From assembly GCA_033762625.1 (NCBI GenBank), contig JANRLI010000007.1:215541-279540 (forward strand): a stretch of DNA of 64,000 nt. Reading direction: 5' to 3'. How positions within the stretch are numbered: position 1 is the stretch's first letter; each line of letters starts with the position of its first letter. The position numbers were made by a program, and so were the translations under genes. This stretch comes from Alphaproteobacteria bacterium (GTDB lineage: Bacteria; Pseudomonadota; Alphaproteobacteria; UBA9219; RGZA01). The notes under the pieces are model-generated. The model was not told the DNA's origin and did not search any database. It worked only from the letters and a program-made list of their open reading frames with translations. Shown here one piece after another: positions 7,749 to 16,212 of this stretch.

Positions 7749-8158
7749 CGGGAGCAATGCAGGGGTCCGCCCATTCGCTCCGACAGATCCATAGGACCCG
7801 AAGGATCAAGCGCGGCTTCGCCTTGGCCGCGCGATCGCTCCTGCGCAAGCGAACGAAATGCGGTCCTGAGCTCGCCGCCATCGAGAATGATTTTGCTTAT
7901 CGGTATTTCTGCGCCATGCAGGAAGTGTGCACCAGTTCGCGGCGCGCGATGATTGCTCGATTGACCCTTGAAAAGGCAGCGGCTACCGCGCGCGCGATGA
8001 AAGATCGGTTGAGCCATACGCCTGAGTTCCAACGCGGTCGGATCGAACGACGACCACTTCACTATCGTGCGCTTGCCGATGTCGCACCATCACGTCAGAT
8101 GCTGCAACATAAGCGGCACCGAGCCCGTCAAATGTTCTTCATCAACCCGACGAGATAG
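7745..8158 (+). CDS. Hypothetical basic protein after relaxase, 137 aa
   Basis: Not recognised. It is rich in Arg and Lys and helical, with no membrane segment. The ATG at 7745 overlaps the relaxase stop (ATGA) and AGGA lies four bases upstream, both favouring translation as part of the mob operon. Its 3' end overlaps a minus-strand small membrane gene by 31 bases. It could be a relaxosome DNA-binding protein, but only basic composition and position support that. Confidence 0.5.
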   Translation: MTGAMQGSAHSLRQIHRTRRIKRGFALAARSLLRKRTKCGPELAAIENDFAYRYFCAMQEVCTSSRRAMIARLTLEKAAATARAMKDRLSHTPEFQRGRIERRPLHYRALADVAPSRQMLQHKRHRARQMFFINPTR

Positions 8159-8313
8159 ACGCCGAAGATCAGCAGCGCTGCGCCTTTGATATAGCCGAGC
8201 GCATCGCGATTGCCGAACATCGCTCCGACCATGCTGAAGGTGCCCCAGAGCAGGCAGCCCATGCCAATCATGTGCAGCAATTGCTGACCGATGCCGAAGA
8301 GTTCACGCAGCAT
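8128..8313 (-). CDS. Small inner-membrane protein, 61 aa
   Basis: Two hydrophobic helices span most of the protein (LLHMIGMGCLLWGTFSMVGAMF and AALLIFGVYLVGLM). AGGAG lies seven bases before the ATG at 8313, which I prefer over a longer frame from 8349. It is the last gene of the minus-strand coupling-protein operon. Small two-helix proteins in transfer operons can be pilin-like or accessory subunits, but no pilin processing site was seen. Confidence 0.7.
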   Translation of the reverse strand: MLRELFGIGQQLLHMIGMGCLLWGTFSMVGAMFGNRDALGYIKGAALLIFGVYLVGLMKNI

Positions 8314-8329
8314 GAGTGGTCTCCTTTTG

Positions 8330-8458
8330 TTAAGGCAACATCCAGCCAAGCCAAGGCTTGAGATGGCCTGCGGCGAGAAGGGCGAGATCGGCGAAGGTCG
8401 CAGCGACGATGGCTACGATGAGCAAGATGCCAAGGGCTCGTCCGATGGGGATGCGCAT
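8330..8458 (-). CDS. Very small membrane protein, 42 aa
   Basis: The frame reads MRIPIGRALGILLIVAIVAA and goes on to a WLGWMLP end, with one transmembrane helix over residues 8-30. It starts 10 bases after the coupling-protein stop and ends 16 bases before the next gene, filling the gap in the operon. No function is assigned. Its reality rests on spacing, hydrophobicity and an uninterrupted frame. Confidence 0.55.
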   Translation of the reverse strand: MRIPIGRALGILLIVAIVAATFADLALLAAGHLKPWLGWMLP

Positions 8459-8468
8459 GGCGCGGTGC

Positions 8469-10445
8469 TCAACTGAGGGGATGGATCGGCCAGTCTAGCG
8501 TCGGCTGTTGGGTCGAGCCGCGCGAGGCGAGGTGGATGATCGATCCGGCGTAGCGCTGCTGTTTGTCGCCGCGCACCGGTATGGCAAGCCGGATGAAGGC
8601 ATCGCTTGGGACGCGCGGCAGGGATTTTGTGGCGCGGCCGTAGCTCGTATGACGTCGCCGCGACCAGCTTCCATCGATGGCCGCTTGCTCACTCGTCGTA
8701 ACGACAATCTCCGAGCGTTGTCCAAAGAGGCCTGAGGCCCAGCGATTGGTTTCTTCTTCGGTCTGGCGCAGGAAGATCTTGACTGCGCAATTGCCGAGGA
8801 AATTCTTCACATCGTGGTGGTTGCGCGTCCGCTTCATGAAGGCAGACAGATTTTGTGCGGCGATGATGTTGGCGTGGACGCTTTCGCGCGAGCGCTCGAA
8901 GAAGTCGGAATCCCCGCGTCCTTCGCCGCTCGTGTAGAACGTCTGGAATTCATCGCAGAGGAAGAAGGTTGGCTGGCGCTTGTTGGGGCGCGCAAGAATG
9001 GCGCGCTGATATTCGAGCTTGATCAGCGTGTTGACGAGGCGGCTCATCCGCTCCCGGTCGGAAGCCGGCATGTGGACATAGAGAAGCTTGCCGCTGTCGA
9101 TCATCGCGCCGATCGACACGGTGGAAGCCTGCGTGAAGATCTCATGGAATGGCGCGACCAGAAATTCATCGAGCAGCTGGGTGATGGTGCCGCGCACGCC
9201 CGATTTTTGCCTGTCCGCCATTGCTGCCCATTCTTTCTCCATAAAGGTGACGGCATCGGTGATCTGGGCGGGTACCGCTTGCGGATAGCGGCTGCCGATG
9301 GCCCGGATGAGTGTGTGGTAGAGCGGTGTCTCGGCTTCGCTCTCTTGGCTCAGCCGGTAGACATCTAGGATCGAGGGCGCAGGCGTGATCGCAGCGCCGC
9401 GCACCAGCGCGATCGCGTGACGCAGATAGACCTTGGCGCTATCGAGGAAGAATGAGCCTTCCGATCCGGTTTCGACGCCGATGAGGCGCAGTGCTGCGAT
9501 GAGCCGCGTTGCGACTTCAAGCGGATCATCATCATTGTCGAGCGGGTTCCAGGCAATCGAGCGCCAGGTGCCGCCGGCATCATGCCAAGCGGCAGGATCG
9601 ACGATCAGTAGATCGTTGCTGCGCTTGTACTTTTCGCAGAGCTTCTGCACCTTGCCATAGAAATCGCCTTTGGCATCGAGGATCAGGCCGCCGACCGGAT
9701 GATCCGATTTGGCGAAGGTCGCGATCATGCCTTCGAGCACGGCGTTGAGCACGGCGACGGTCTTGCCCGAGCCCACTTGCCCGAACACCACCGCGTTCTT
9801 CACGAAGTCATCGAAGTGCCACTCGAACGGACCATTACGCGCCTCGATGATGAACGATCCTTTGCGCGGGATCGTAATTTTTGCGTTCGGATTTGAGCGA
9901 CGCTGCGCTCGTCGGGGGCGGTAGCCGAGATGATCGAGCTGTTGACGAAGATAACGGCGCAGGAAGAAGGCATTCACATAGTGACCGCGATTGCGCAGCG
10001 CGCGGACCGGCAACCACGCCAGAAAGATGAGCGCTGCCAGCGCAAATGCTGTTTGCCAATTCGTCAGCGCGCCGGCCTGGGGCCAGTGCGACACTATATA
10101 TAAGGTGAGCGCCAGCATCGCACCGGCAAGGGTGATGAGTTGGCCACGCCGGGCGAGGCGCCGTTCATGCTTCAGATAACTGAGGGTGTCGTTGACGGCG
10201 GTTGAGGCAGCGCCGTAGGCGCGTTGCAATCTGCAATCGCGCCAAAGCCGGAGTGCGAGAATGAACCCGATCACACCGGCGCTCCCGGCCGCGCAGACGC
10301 AAAGCATCTGCGCGAACCGGCTATCGGCGGCATAAGCTGGATCTTTCGGCAGATTGCTGATGCCGGCAATCAGCATTGGCGTTCCTGCACCGATCACCAG
10401 GAGTAGAGCGAGTGCCTGCCGGTCATTGAGTGAGGGAACGCGCAT
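8469..10445 (-). CDS. VirD4/TraD-family type IV coupling protein
   Basis: About 658 residues from the ATG at 10445, which has GGAG seven bases upstream; a longer open frame into the upstream gene is ignored. Four N-terminal hydrophobic segments (about 11-28, 45-65, 102-118, 132-147) are followed by a Walker A GQVGSGKT (222-229) and a Walker B FFLCDEFQTF. This ATPase links the relaxosome to a secretion channel and pumps DNA. With no channel genes in the element, it presumably docks onto a secretion system supplied in trans. Four N-terminal helices rather than two is unusual. Confidence 0.9.
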   Translation of the reverse strand: MRVPSLNDRQALALLLVIGAGTPMLIAGISNLPKDPAYAADSRFAQMLCVCAAGSAGVIGFILALRLWRDCRLQRAYGAASTAVNDTLSYLKHERRLARRGQLITLAGAMLALTLYIVSHWPQAGALTNWQTAFALAALIFLAWLPVRALRNRGHYVNAFFLRRYLRQQLDHLGYRPRRAQRRSNPNAKITIPRKGSFIIEARNGPFEWHFDDFVKNAVVFGQVGSGKTVAVLNAVLEGMIATFAKSDHPVGGLILDAKGDFYGKVQKLCEKYKRSNDLLIVDPAAWHDAGGTWRSIAWNPLDNDDDPLEVATRLIAALRLIGVETGSEGSFFLDSAKVYLRHAIALVRGAAITPAPSILDVYRLSQESEAETPLYHTLIRAIGSRYPQAVPAQITDAVTFMEKEWAAMADRQKSGVRGTITQLLDEFLVAPFHEIFTQASTVSIGAMIDSGKLLYVHMPASDRERMSRLVNTLIKLEYQRAILARPNKRQPTFFLCDEFQTFYTSGEGRGDSDFFERSRESVHANIIAAQNLSAFMKRTRNHHDVKNFLGNCAVKIFLRQTEEETNRWASGLFGQRSEIVVTTSEQAAIDGSWSRRRHTSYGRATKSLPRVPSDAFIRLAIPVRGDKQQRYAGSIIHLASRGSTQQPTLDWPIHPLS

Positions 10446-10456
10446 CTTCAATCTCC

Positions 10457-10735
10457 CTAGCGCTTCGGGCGCGGCCGCAAGGGACGCGGCGTGAATCCTG
10501 TCGCGTTCGATGGCGGCGGGAGCAGTGCGGGAGGCGTTGGTGAACTGAGCTCGACCTGTTGTGCGCGCAGCGGCACTTTCGCGGGCGGCCGGTGTCGCCA
10601 GGCACGCCAGAGTGCAATGATGAGAAGCCCCAGCAGCCTTCCAGCGAGTGCCGCAAGTGCAAGCGCGATGCGGATTGCGAGGGTGATGCACGACACTGCA
10701 AGCCGCACGAGCATAGAGAAGAGAGCGAGCAGCAT
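10457..10735 (-). CDS. Small membrane protein with Pro-rich cytoplasmic tail, 92 aa
   Basis: The N-terminal 45 residues are almost wholly hydrophobic (LLALFSMLVRLAVS, then ALALAALAGRLLGLLIIAL). The C-terminal half is Pro/Arg-rich (RPPAKVPLRAQQ, LLPPPSNATGF, RPLRPRPKR). It overlaps the upstream vWA-like gene by one base and precedes the coupling protein by 11, so it is an operon member. A scaffold or coupling-protein partner role is inference. Confidence 0.7.
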   Translation of the reverse strand: MLLALFSMLVRLAVSCITLAIRIALALAALAGRLLGLLIIALWRAWRHRPPAKVPLRAQQVELSSPTPPALLPPPSNATGFTPRPLRPRPKR

Positions 10736-11592
10736 CAGCGCCTCCCGTTCTGGGCTTGTACGGATGGCACTGGGCTCGCCATGCCAAGGAAGGTCACTTC
10801 GCTCGCGCCGGCTTCTTTAAGCAGCCGCTCCCAGAATGCTTGGTGACGTGGCCCCTGCACGGCAGCGAATTTTCCGCGCTGGAGGTAGTCGATCGAGACG
10901 CTCACGCCTTGCAGATGGAGGCGCGCCGTCTTCGGCAGGGCCGACGCTTGATAGGATGACCAGAAATCACCCGGTCGTAGTTGCGAGTAGCCGCCCTTCT
11001 CGTGTTCAAGCAGGTCCGAGATGATGACGAGGCGGCGGGCCGCTGTACGCGTATCGAAATCGGCGCGCGTCAAGGTCGCCGCAAGCGTCTGAATGATCGG
11101 TGAGCGCTCGGATGGCGCTTGATCGAGCGCATTGATCACAGCCTTATCGATCGGCTCTCCATAGACCGCATGCCATCGCTTCTCGACTTTGCTGCGCGTC
11201 ACAAGAAGCGGATTAGCATTCTCGCCTTTGCCCGGATTGCACACCGACACCAGTTCCACTGGCTGCCATGCGGCTTCAGGATTGAGGCTGAGGACCACGA
11301 AGCGTCCGCCTTCCGGTACGCGGTCACGCTCTGCTTCGATGGTGAGTCTCAGCCGGAGTTGCTGGTCTTGCGTGAATGTATCGGTCGTATCCACCACGAC
11401 AAGCGTGGTGGATACGGCTTTCAGCGGCGATGATTGGCAGAGGGCGAAGGTATCCGCTGTGCGGTTGCTTGCAAGGATAGCAACGGTGGCAAAACCGCCG
11501 ATCGATGCAATGACCAAGCCCCATAGCCCGATTAGGGTAACGAGACGCTTGGGCGATGAATGCAAGCGGTTGCTGTGATGAATGTGGCGCAT
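10735..11592 (-). CDS. Membrane-anchored von Willebrand A-like protein
   Basis: About 285 residues from the ATG at 11592 (AGGGGG upstream). A single transmembrane helix at about 17-41 is followed by a periplasmic domain opening LVVVDTTDTFT, which resembles a vWA MIDAS strand (DxTxT), with a later hydrophobic strand RRLVIISDLLEH. A Rossmann-like vWA fold is likely but was only judged by eye. It lies between the large coiled-coil membrane protein and the coupling protein, and the same order may define a conserved transfer or envelope module. Confidence 0.6.
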   Translation of the reverse strand: MRHIHHSNRLHSSPKRLVTLIGLWGLVIASIGGFATVAILASNRTADTFALCQSSPLKAVSTTLVVVDTTDTFTQDQQLRLRLTIEAERDRVPEGGRFVVLSLNPEAAWQPVELVSVCNPGKGENANPLLVTRSKVEKRWHAVYGEPIDKAVINALDQAPSERSPIIQTLAATLTRADFDTRTAARRLVIISDLLEHEKGGYSQLRPGDFWSSYQASALPKTARLHLQGVSVSIDYLQRGKFAAVQGPRHQAFWERLLKEAGASEVTFLGMASPVPSVQAQNGRR

Positions 11593-11602
11593 GATGTCCC
11601 CC

Positions 11603-13075
11603 TTACTCCGCGCGCTGCGCGAGGCGCGGCTCGTTGAACGCATCGTCTTTGTTGATCTGTTGCGCCGCGCGCCGCTCGGCGCTGCTGACCATGGTCAACA
11701 TCGCTTCGATCGTCGCCGTCTGCTCGGTGAGGATCTTCTGCTGTAGTTCTGCGAGGCGCGAGCGGTTCTGGGCGAGGATCTTTTCGGCCTGTTCGGCAAC
11801 CGCATAGAGATCACTGACATCGAGGCGCGTTTTGCGAAGGTCCTCGAATTCCGGATAGCTATCGAAGTAAGCCGGTGCCGGTGTTGTCCGCACCGCGCGA
11901 TTGCGGTCGCGGTACGTGCGCTGCCAGATATGCTGGCGTCCGATCTCATCGGCGATCGAGTCATTCATCGTCCGCTCGATGCCTTGCGCTTCGCTCACAA
12001 GGCGGCGGATCTCGCCGACATTCGCCGTCTCTGTTTCGAGGCGCGCACGCAGCTTGGCGAGCTCGCCGTCAAAACCATTCTGGAGGCCATTCTTGAGATT
12101 GGCTCTCGCATCCTCCAGCACGCGGTCAGCCGCCCGAAAGCGGCGATCCATGACCTCATGCTGCCAATAGGGCGCAACGATGCCCCAGCTACCGCCGCGT
12201 CCTTTGAGGGCCGCGACGAAGAACGTCGCCAAGCCGACAGCGAACAGCACGAAGGGCGGGATCGAGCTATAGGCGAACCAGCGCCACGGCTTGAGGATGA
12301 CGAGGAAGTCGATCTGCGCTTTGGCGTCGTGACTGATCGCTTCGCGTAGATCGCCGAGCGCAAGATGCAGCGCCAGCGCCGCCGTCAGCAATACGCCAGT
12401 TATCCCGATGCCGAGCAGCCGCAGCGCTGGCTGCCGGTGGATCATCAACCGGAAGCCAAGAAACCCGGCACCGAGCCCCATGACAACATTGGCGACACCG
12501 ACACTGAGCGCCAGCATCAATCCGCCGAGCAAACCGCGATCTTGAAGCTCTTCAAATGAGAAGGCGTTGAAGACGCTCTCGCCCAGCATCAGGATCGCGA
12601 GCAGCGCAAAGAACATGGCGCGGTCATCTTTGTAGATGGCCGAGAAGGGACCAAGACCATTGTCTTCTTCGAAGGTGCGCAGATCCCGAAGCGCACGCTG
12701 TTGATGCTTGAGCGCGGTTTCGAGATCGTCTCGGTGGAGGTCCTTCGCTTCCGCGACCTGGCGTCCGATATTGGCGCGCTCCAACCCGGTATCGAGTGGG
12801 TAGGGTAGTAAGGCGCGAGCTGCATTCGTGCGCTGCGTGATCTCGGCGCCGGCAAGCCGCGTCACACTCGCAACGAAGCCTTGTGTCTCATCGACCAGCA
12901 CGCGCTGATGCTCGTCGAGATCGACATCCTCGCTGCGCGGTTCATTCTTGCGGCCCGCTGCCGTCGCGCGGCCGAGAATATCGTGCTTCGCTTTGACCTC
13001 CTCGATACGCTTGGGTGAGTAGGTCGAACTTGTCGGGACGAAGGTTCGTCCGAGATTGATGCTCTGATTGCTCAT
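11603..13075 (-). CDS. Four-helix membrane protein with flanking coiled coils, 490 aa
   Basis: Not matched to a named family. Residues about 100-140 and 310-480 are charged, heptad-like helix. Between them are four transmembrane segments (about 154-173, 182-208, 217-240, 270-290). The C-terminal coiled coil contains ARLETETANVGEIRRL and AEQAEKILAQNRSRLAEL. It starts four bases after the HTH gene and ends ten before the vWA-like gene, in one transcription unit with the coupling protein. The layout recalls structural or tethering membrane proteins, and a role in mating-channel assembly is possible but unproven. Confidence 0.65.
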   Translation of the reverse strand: MSNQSINLGRTFVPTSSTYSPKRIEEVKAKHDILGRATAAGRKNEPRSEDVDLDEHQRVLVDETQGFVASVTRLAGAEITQRTNAARALLPYPLDTGLERANIGRQVAEAKDLHRDDLETALKHQQRALRDLRTFEEDNGLGPFSAIYKDDRAMFFALLAILMLGESVFNAFSFEELQDRGLLGGLMLALSVGVANVVMGLGAGFLGFRLMIHRQPALRLLGIGITGVLLTAALALHLALGDLREAISHDAKAQIDFLVILKPWRWFAYSSIPPFVLFAVGLATFFVAALKGRGGSWGIVAPYWQHEVMDRRFRAADRVLEDARANLKNGLQNGFDGELAKLRARLETETANVGEIRRLVSEAQGIERTMNDSIADEIGRQHIWQRTYRDRNRAVRTTPAPAYFDSYPEFEDLRKTRLDVSDLYAVAEQAEKILAQNRSRLAELQQKILTEQTATIEAMLTMVSSAERRAAQQINKDDAFNEPRLAQRAE

Positions 13076-13079
13076 GGCC

Positions 13080-13403
13080 TTATTCCTTAGGGGTGGTGGT
13101 TGTTGGCGCGCCGGTCACGGCGCGCTGCTCTTGAGACGAGATCCACGCCATCAAGACGCTGCGCCGCGCACACAAGACCGAGCCCAGCCGGAACACCGGC
13201 AGGCGCGAAGTTTCAGCAAGGTGGTAGACTTTGCGGCGCTGTGCCTTGTCGCCGAAGAGGAATGCTGCGATCTCGTCGGCGCCGCGCAGCAGATCGGGCG
13301 CGAGCACACTTCGTTGGCGCGTGTCTTCGTCGGAGCCCCTTGTTAGCCAATTGCCTTTGCATTCAAGGTCAGGTGATGGGGCGTCGTCTTGTGCTGGAGG
13401 CAT
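13080..13403 (-). CDS. HTH-type DNA-binding protein, paralogue 1
   Basis: About 107 residues from the ATG at 13403, with GGAGAGAT upstream. The core RRKVYHLAETSRLPVFRLGS followed by VLCARRSVLMAWISSQE looks like a winged or excisionase-like helix-turn-helix. It shares that core almost word for word with the protein at 16906-17178. As first gene of the coupling-protein operon and divergent to the sigma-like gene, it is a good candidate regulator of both. Confidence 0.75.
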   Translation of the reverse strand: MPPAQDDAPSPDLECKGNWLTRGSDEDTRQRSVLAPDLLRGADEIAAFLFGDKAQRRKVYHLAETSRLPVFRLGSVLCARRSVLMAWISSQEQRAVTGAPTTTTPKE

Positions 13404-13593
13404 TTGATCTCTCCGGTCTCTGCTGGTGATCCAGCGAGCACCGTCGGGAGGCTTCGCCATCCTTGGTGCTCGCAATCCTCAGGTGGTCGAGATCCGGAAT
13501 CGTGCTTGTGCGAAAAAAATTTTGAGGGCCATGGTCAGAACGTACAAACCGTGCACCTATAATTTGAAGGTGCTAGGCTCTTGGAGAGCATGG

Positions 13594-14307
13594 ATGAGTG
13601 ATCCGCCGGACGTCGTGGACGCTTGTTGTGAGAGCACGACGGGGCTCATTGATATCCAATGGGATGTTGTCGTATACGCCGCTTATGCTGTTCTTAGCGG
13701 AATGAGGCTTGACGCCGCGGCTCGGTTAAGACCGAGACCAATTCCAGAGGACTCCTACTGGGGCGATGTGCTCAATGACGCAGTATTGACCCTGCTCGAT
13801 CCACTTGGTCGCTCGTACCCTGCTACAACTTCAGAGAGGGGCGACCGCACCAAAAAGGCGGCATCCGCTAAGTATGGTTCTGACCCCCACTCAGTATTAC
13901 GCGAGTTTGGCGCATTACCACTCCATTTACAGATTGAAAAATTAGCGCGAATGGCCAAGACGCGTCGCGACAATCAACGACTTGCTTTGCGCAGGCGCTT
14001 AAAGACGGCTCGTGACAATTATTCTAGTATTGTTCAAGAATGGCCACAGATCACGGCCAGTGATTTAGTGGATGACATCATCAATCGCGACCAACAAAAA
14101 CAAGTCATCAAGGTGATGTGCGAAAGGCTCGCCCCTCCAGACGGTCGTCTCCTGCTAGTGATTATTTGCGAGGGTATGCCCAATGAGGCTCGTGCGGCTA
14201 AACTTGGCATAGCGACCAAGGCAGAAATGCATAACGCTCTTCGTCGCATTCGGAGTGCGGCTAAATTTGCGCTCCGTGAGTTTCAGGAGATAGACGATGC
14301 CCAATAA
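13594..14307 (+). CDS. Sigma-70-like protein with region-4 HTH
   Basis: About 237 residues from the ATG at 13594 (GGAG upstream, MSDPPDVVDACC). The C-terminal ~70 residues read like sigma region 4: LVDDIINRDQQKQVIKVMCE, GRLLLVIICEGMPNEARAAKLG, then a basic recognition helix MHNALRRIRSAAKFAL. The N-terminal part is less clear. Sigma-like regulators on mobile elements can switch on element genes. The downstream gene overlaps it, suggesting a partner. The RNA-polymerase-binding region 2 was not confirmed, so an unrelated HTH regulator remains possible. Confidence 0.55.
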   Translation: MSDPPDVVDACCESTTGLIDIQWDVVVYAAYAVLSGMRLDAAARLRPRPIPEDSYWGDVLNDAVLTLLDPLGRSYPATTSERGDRTKKAASAKYGSDPHSVLREFGALPLHLQIEKLARMAKTRRDNQRLALRRRLKTARDNYSSIVQEWPQITASDLVDDIINRDQQKQVIKVMCERLAPPDGRLLLVIICEGMPNEARAAKLGIATKAEMHNALRRIRSAAKFALREFQEIDDAQ

Positions 14308-14575
14308 GCCTCCGTCCAAGCCGGTCGTCCCGATCAAACTGGAGGATCTTGATGATGAGTTTGGATATTATGTCAAGGTTGACCGTTTCATCGATCAACT
14401 TGACCCGGTCCTGATCAGTCAGCATTTGCGCGATGTCTTCAGCAACGAGCTTGCTTTTCTGGATGTTCCAGAAGCCCTCGATTTTATCGACCATGACACA
14501 GTCGCAGACGAGGACAATAGAATTACAGAGCGAGAAAATGAGCAAACTCGCAAGAAGACAGGAACCTCAAATTGA
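14297..14575 (+). CDS. Small acidic protein coupled to sigma-like gene, 92 aa
   Basis: Not recognised. Strongly acidic (KLEDLDDEFGYYVKVDRF, DHDTVADEDNRITERENE). Its start overlaps the sigma-like gene's 3' end by 11 bases, so the two are co-translated. An anti-sigma or chaperone-like partner would fit the arrangement, but nothing in the sequence shows that directly. Confidence 0.55.
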   Translation: MPNKPPSKPVVPIKLEDLDDEFGYYVKVDRFIDQLDPVLISQHLRDVFSNELAFLDVPEALDFIDHDTVADEDNRITERENEQTRKKTGTSN

Positions 14576-14614
14576 CTTCTGCCGAGCCATCGCACGGGCA
14601 CTCTCAGCGCGAAC

Positions 14615-16105
14615 TTACAACTGTAAATCTGAACGTCCCGCGAAAAAGGCCCAGAGGCGAACCATGGCGTAGGTGTCGAGGGAGCAGTAGGCGGAGAGCT
14701 GCGCGCGGATCTCGTCCTTTCGCACAGGTGATGTCGCGGACTGAATGGCTTCGCGGTAGGCGACACTGGCCATCTCGCCGTCCTTCACGCCGGGGAGCTT
14801 GGCGTAGTCGAGATCGGGCGCGATCGCTGGCAACACCTTCTTGATGCTCCAGCTGCCAGCCTGCGAAGGGTGGTAGTAGAACTTCGTTGCTATCGGCAAC
14901 AGGTCAACGAGACGATCGATGATGGCGATGAGCGATGCTTCGAGATCGCTGAACATCTCCGCAAGTTCACGGATACGACCGGCCTCGAAGGTGCGTTTGT
15001 AAACAAAGATCGGACCAGCAACGGCGCAGCTTTGAATCAGCGCTTGCGCGAAGGGTCTGCAAGGGTCGTCGCCGCTGAGATCGAGGAATTCCGTGTGGCT
15101 AAGAACGCCGGCGTCCGAGACGTGATGCAGGCTGAACTGGAACGGGATCTGCTGGTAGGGACGGGTGCCCTTCCAAACCGGTATGGCGAGATTGACGCTT
15201 TCGAAGTCGAGGAACAGCGCGGGAAGCGGATGGGCTTTGAGCGCATCTGCCGCGCCTTTGGCGTCGAAGTAGGTCGTGCCAGAGAGGGTGTGTGCTTTGA
15301 CGCGCTTTTGGATGTCGTTCAAGTACTCATCCGGCACATCCGACATATCGATGATGGACTTGGTCTCGATATAGTCCTTGGTCTCCTTGCGTTGCAGACG
15401 CGGGAGCCAACCCACGGGACGTTCGGCCTGAGGTTCCTGGCTTTTGCAGTAAGACCAAAAGCTGCACTCGAAGGGCTTTGAGCAGTGCGCGCCGGTGCTT
15501 TTCTTGGGTTCGGTTGGCAGTGACGCGATAGCGCTAGCCTCTATGATCCAGTCTTGCACGTCTGCAGTGCGCGCGCTCGCTTCCTGCGTTACATCAACTT
15601 CGATCAGCAGGCCGTTGTAATGCTTATCACCCGGATAGGTCCACGAGCTGTCGATGTGAGCGATGGCGATGGATTGCAAAGGCACGCCTGCGCTTCTCGC
15701 CACGTTGAACTGTATAGCGGCATCATCGAGGTAATAATCTTTGACGCCGGTCGCCGATTTAACCTCGACCATGCGCCACGTATTCGCGCTGACGGGGAGA
15801 AGGATGTCGGCAAACGCTATCGCTTCAGATGTCGCGAAGCCCGCTTCGAATATTGGCGCGTTTCCTGAGAGCAGAGATCGGCTGCGCTCCAGAGCTTTCT
15901 CGAAGCCTTCTTCCTGCGCGTTGATGAGAATGCCCTGTGCCTCAGGATCATAGAGCGCGCGTGCAATCGCTCCGACTTCATTGCCGACCGACATGCTGAC
16001 TTCAGCGCCGCTATCGACACGCAATTCCGGTTTATGCACTTCGAGCCAAAGCCGTTTCGGGCATTGGCGGAAGGCAAGCAATTTTGATTTTGAAAAGCGC
16101 CGCGT
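14615..16105 (-). CDS. DUF2779-type Cas4/RecB-like plus DEDD nuclease
   Basis: About 496 residues. The N-terminal half starts FSKSKLLAFRQCPKRLWLEV, the Cas4/RecB-type entry with its first Cys. It continues FADILLPVSANTWRMVEVKSATG, a PD-(D/E)xK core, and CSFWSYCKSQ supplies the closing Cys residues of an iron-sulfur cluster. The C-terminal half has LFLDFESVNLAI (DxE) and YCSLDTYAMV, the acidic motifs of a DEDD exonuclease. Two nuclease folds in one chain suggest processing of foreign or damaged DNA/RNA. Starts at 16105 (ATG) and 16120 (GTG) are both possible. Confidence 0.8.
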   Translation of the reverse strand, partial: TRRFSKSKLLAFRQCPKRLWLEVHKPELRVDSGAEVSMSVGNEVGAIARALYDPEAQGILINAQEEGFEKALERSRSLLSGNAPIFEAGFATSEAIAFADILLPVSANTWRMVEVKSATGVKDYYLDDAAIQFNVARSAGVPLQSIAIAHIDSSWTYPGDKHYNGLLIEVDVTQEASARTADVQDWIIEASAIASLPTEPKKSTGAHCSKPFECSFWSYCKSQEPQAERPVGWLPRLQRKETKDYIETKSIIDMSDVPDEYLNDIQKRVKAHTLSGTTYFDAKGAADALKAHPLPALFLDFESVNLAIPVWKGTRPYQQIPFQFSLHHVSDAGVLSHTEFLDLSGDDPCRPFAQALIQSCAVAGPIFVYKRTFEAGRIRELAEMFSDLEASLIAIIDRLVDLLPIATKFYYHPSQAGSWSIKKVLPAIAPDLDYAKLPGVKDGEMASVAYREAIQSATSPVRKDEIRAQLSAYCSLDTYAMVRLWAFFAGRSDLQL

Positions 16106-16212
16106 CATGCAGGAAATCACGTCTCGCAGCTTTCAGCACCCCCGCTCAGCTGACTTGGCGAGGTTACTTCATCTTGACTGGCGATGCCATCCCTCTCGTT
16201 AGTGCGGCTGCT

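Noticed and set aside
14870-15481. 203-codon plus-strand frame
   Set aside because: It is a shadow of the DUF2779 nuclease gene on the other strand, whose motifs are clear.
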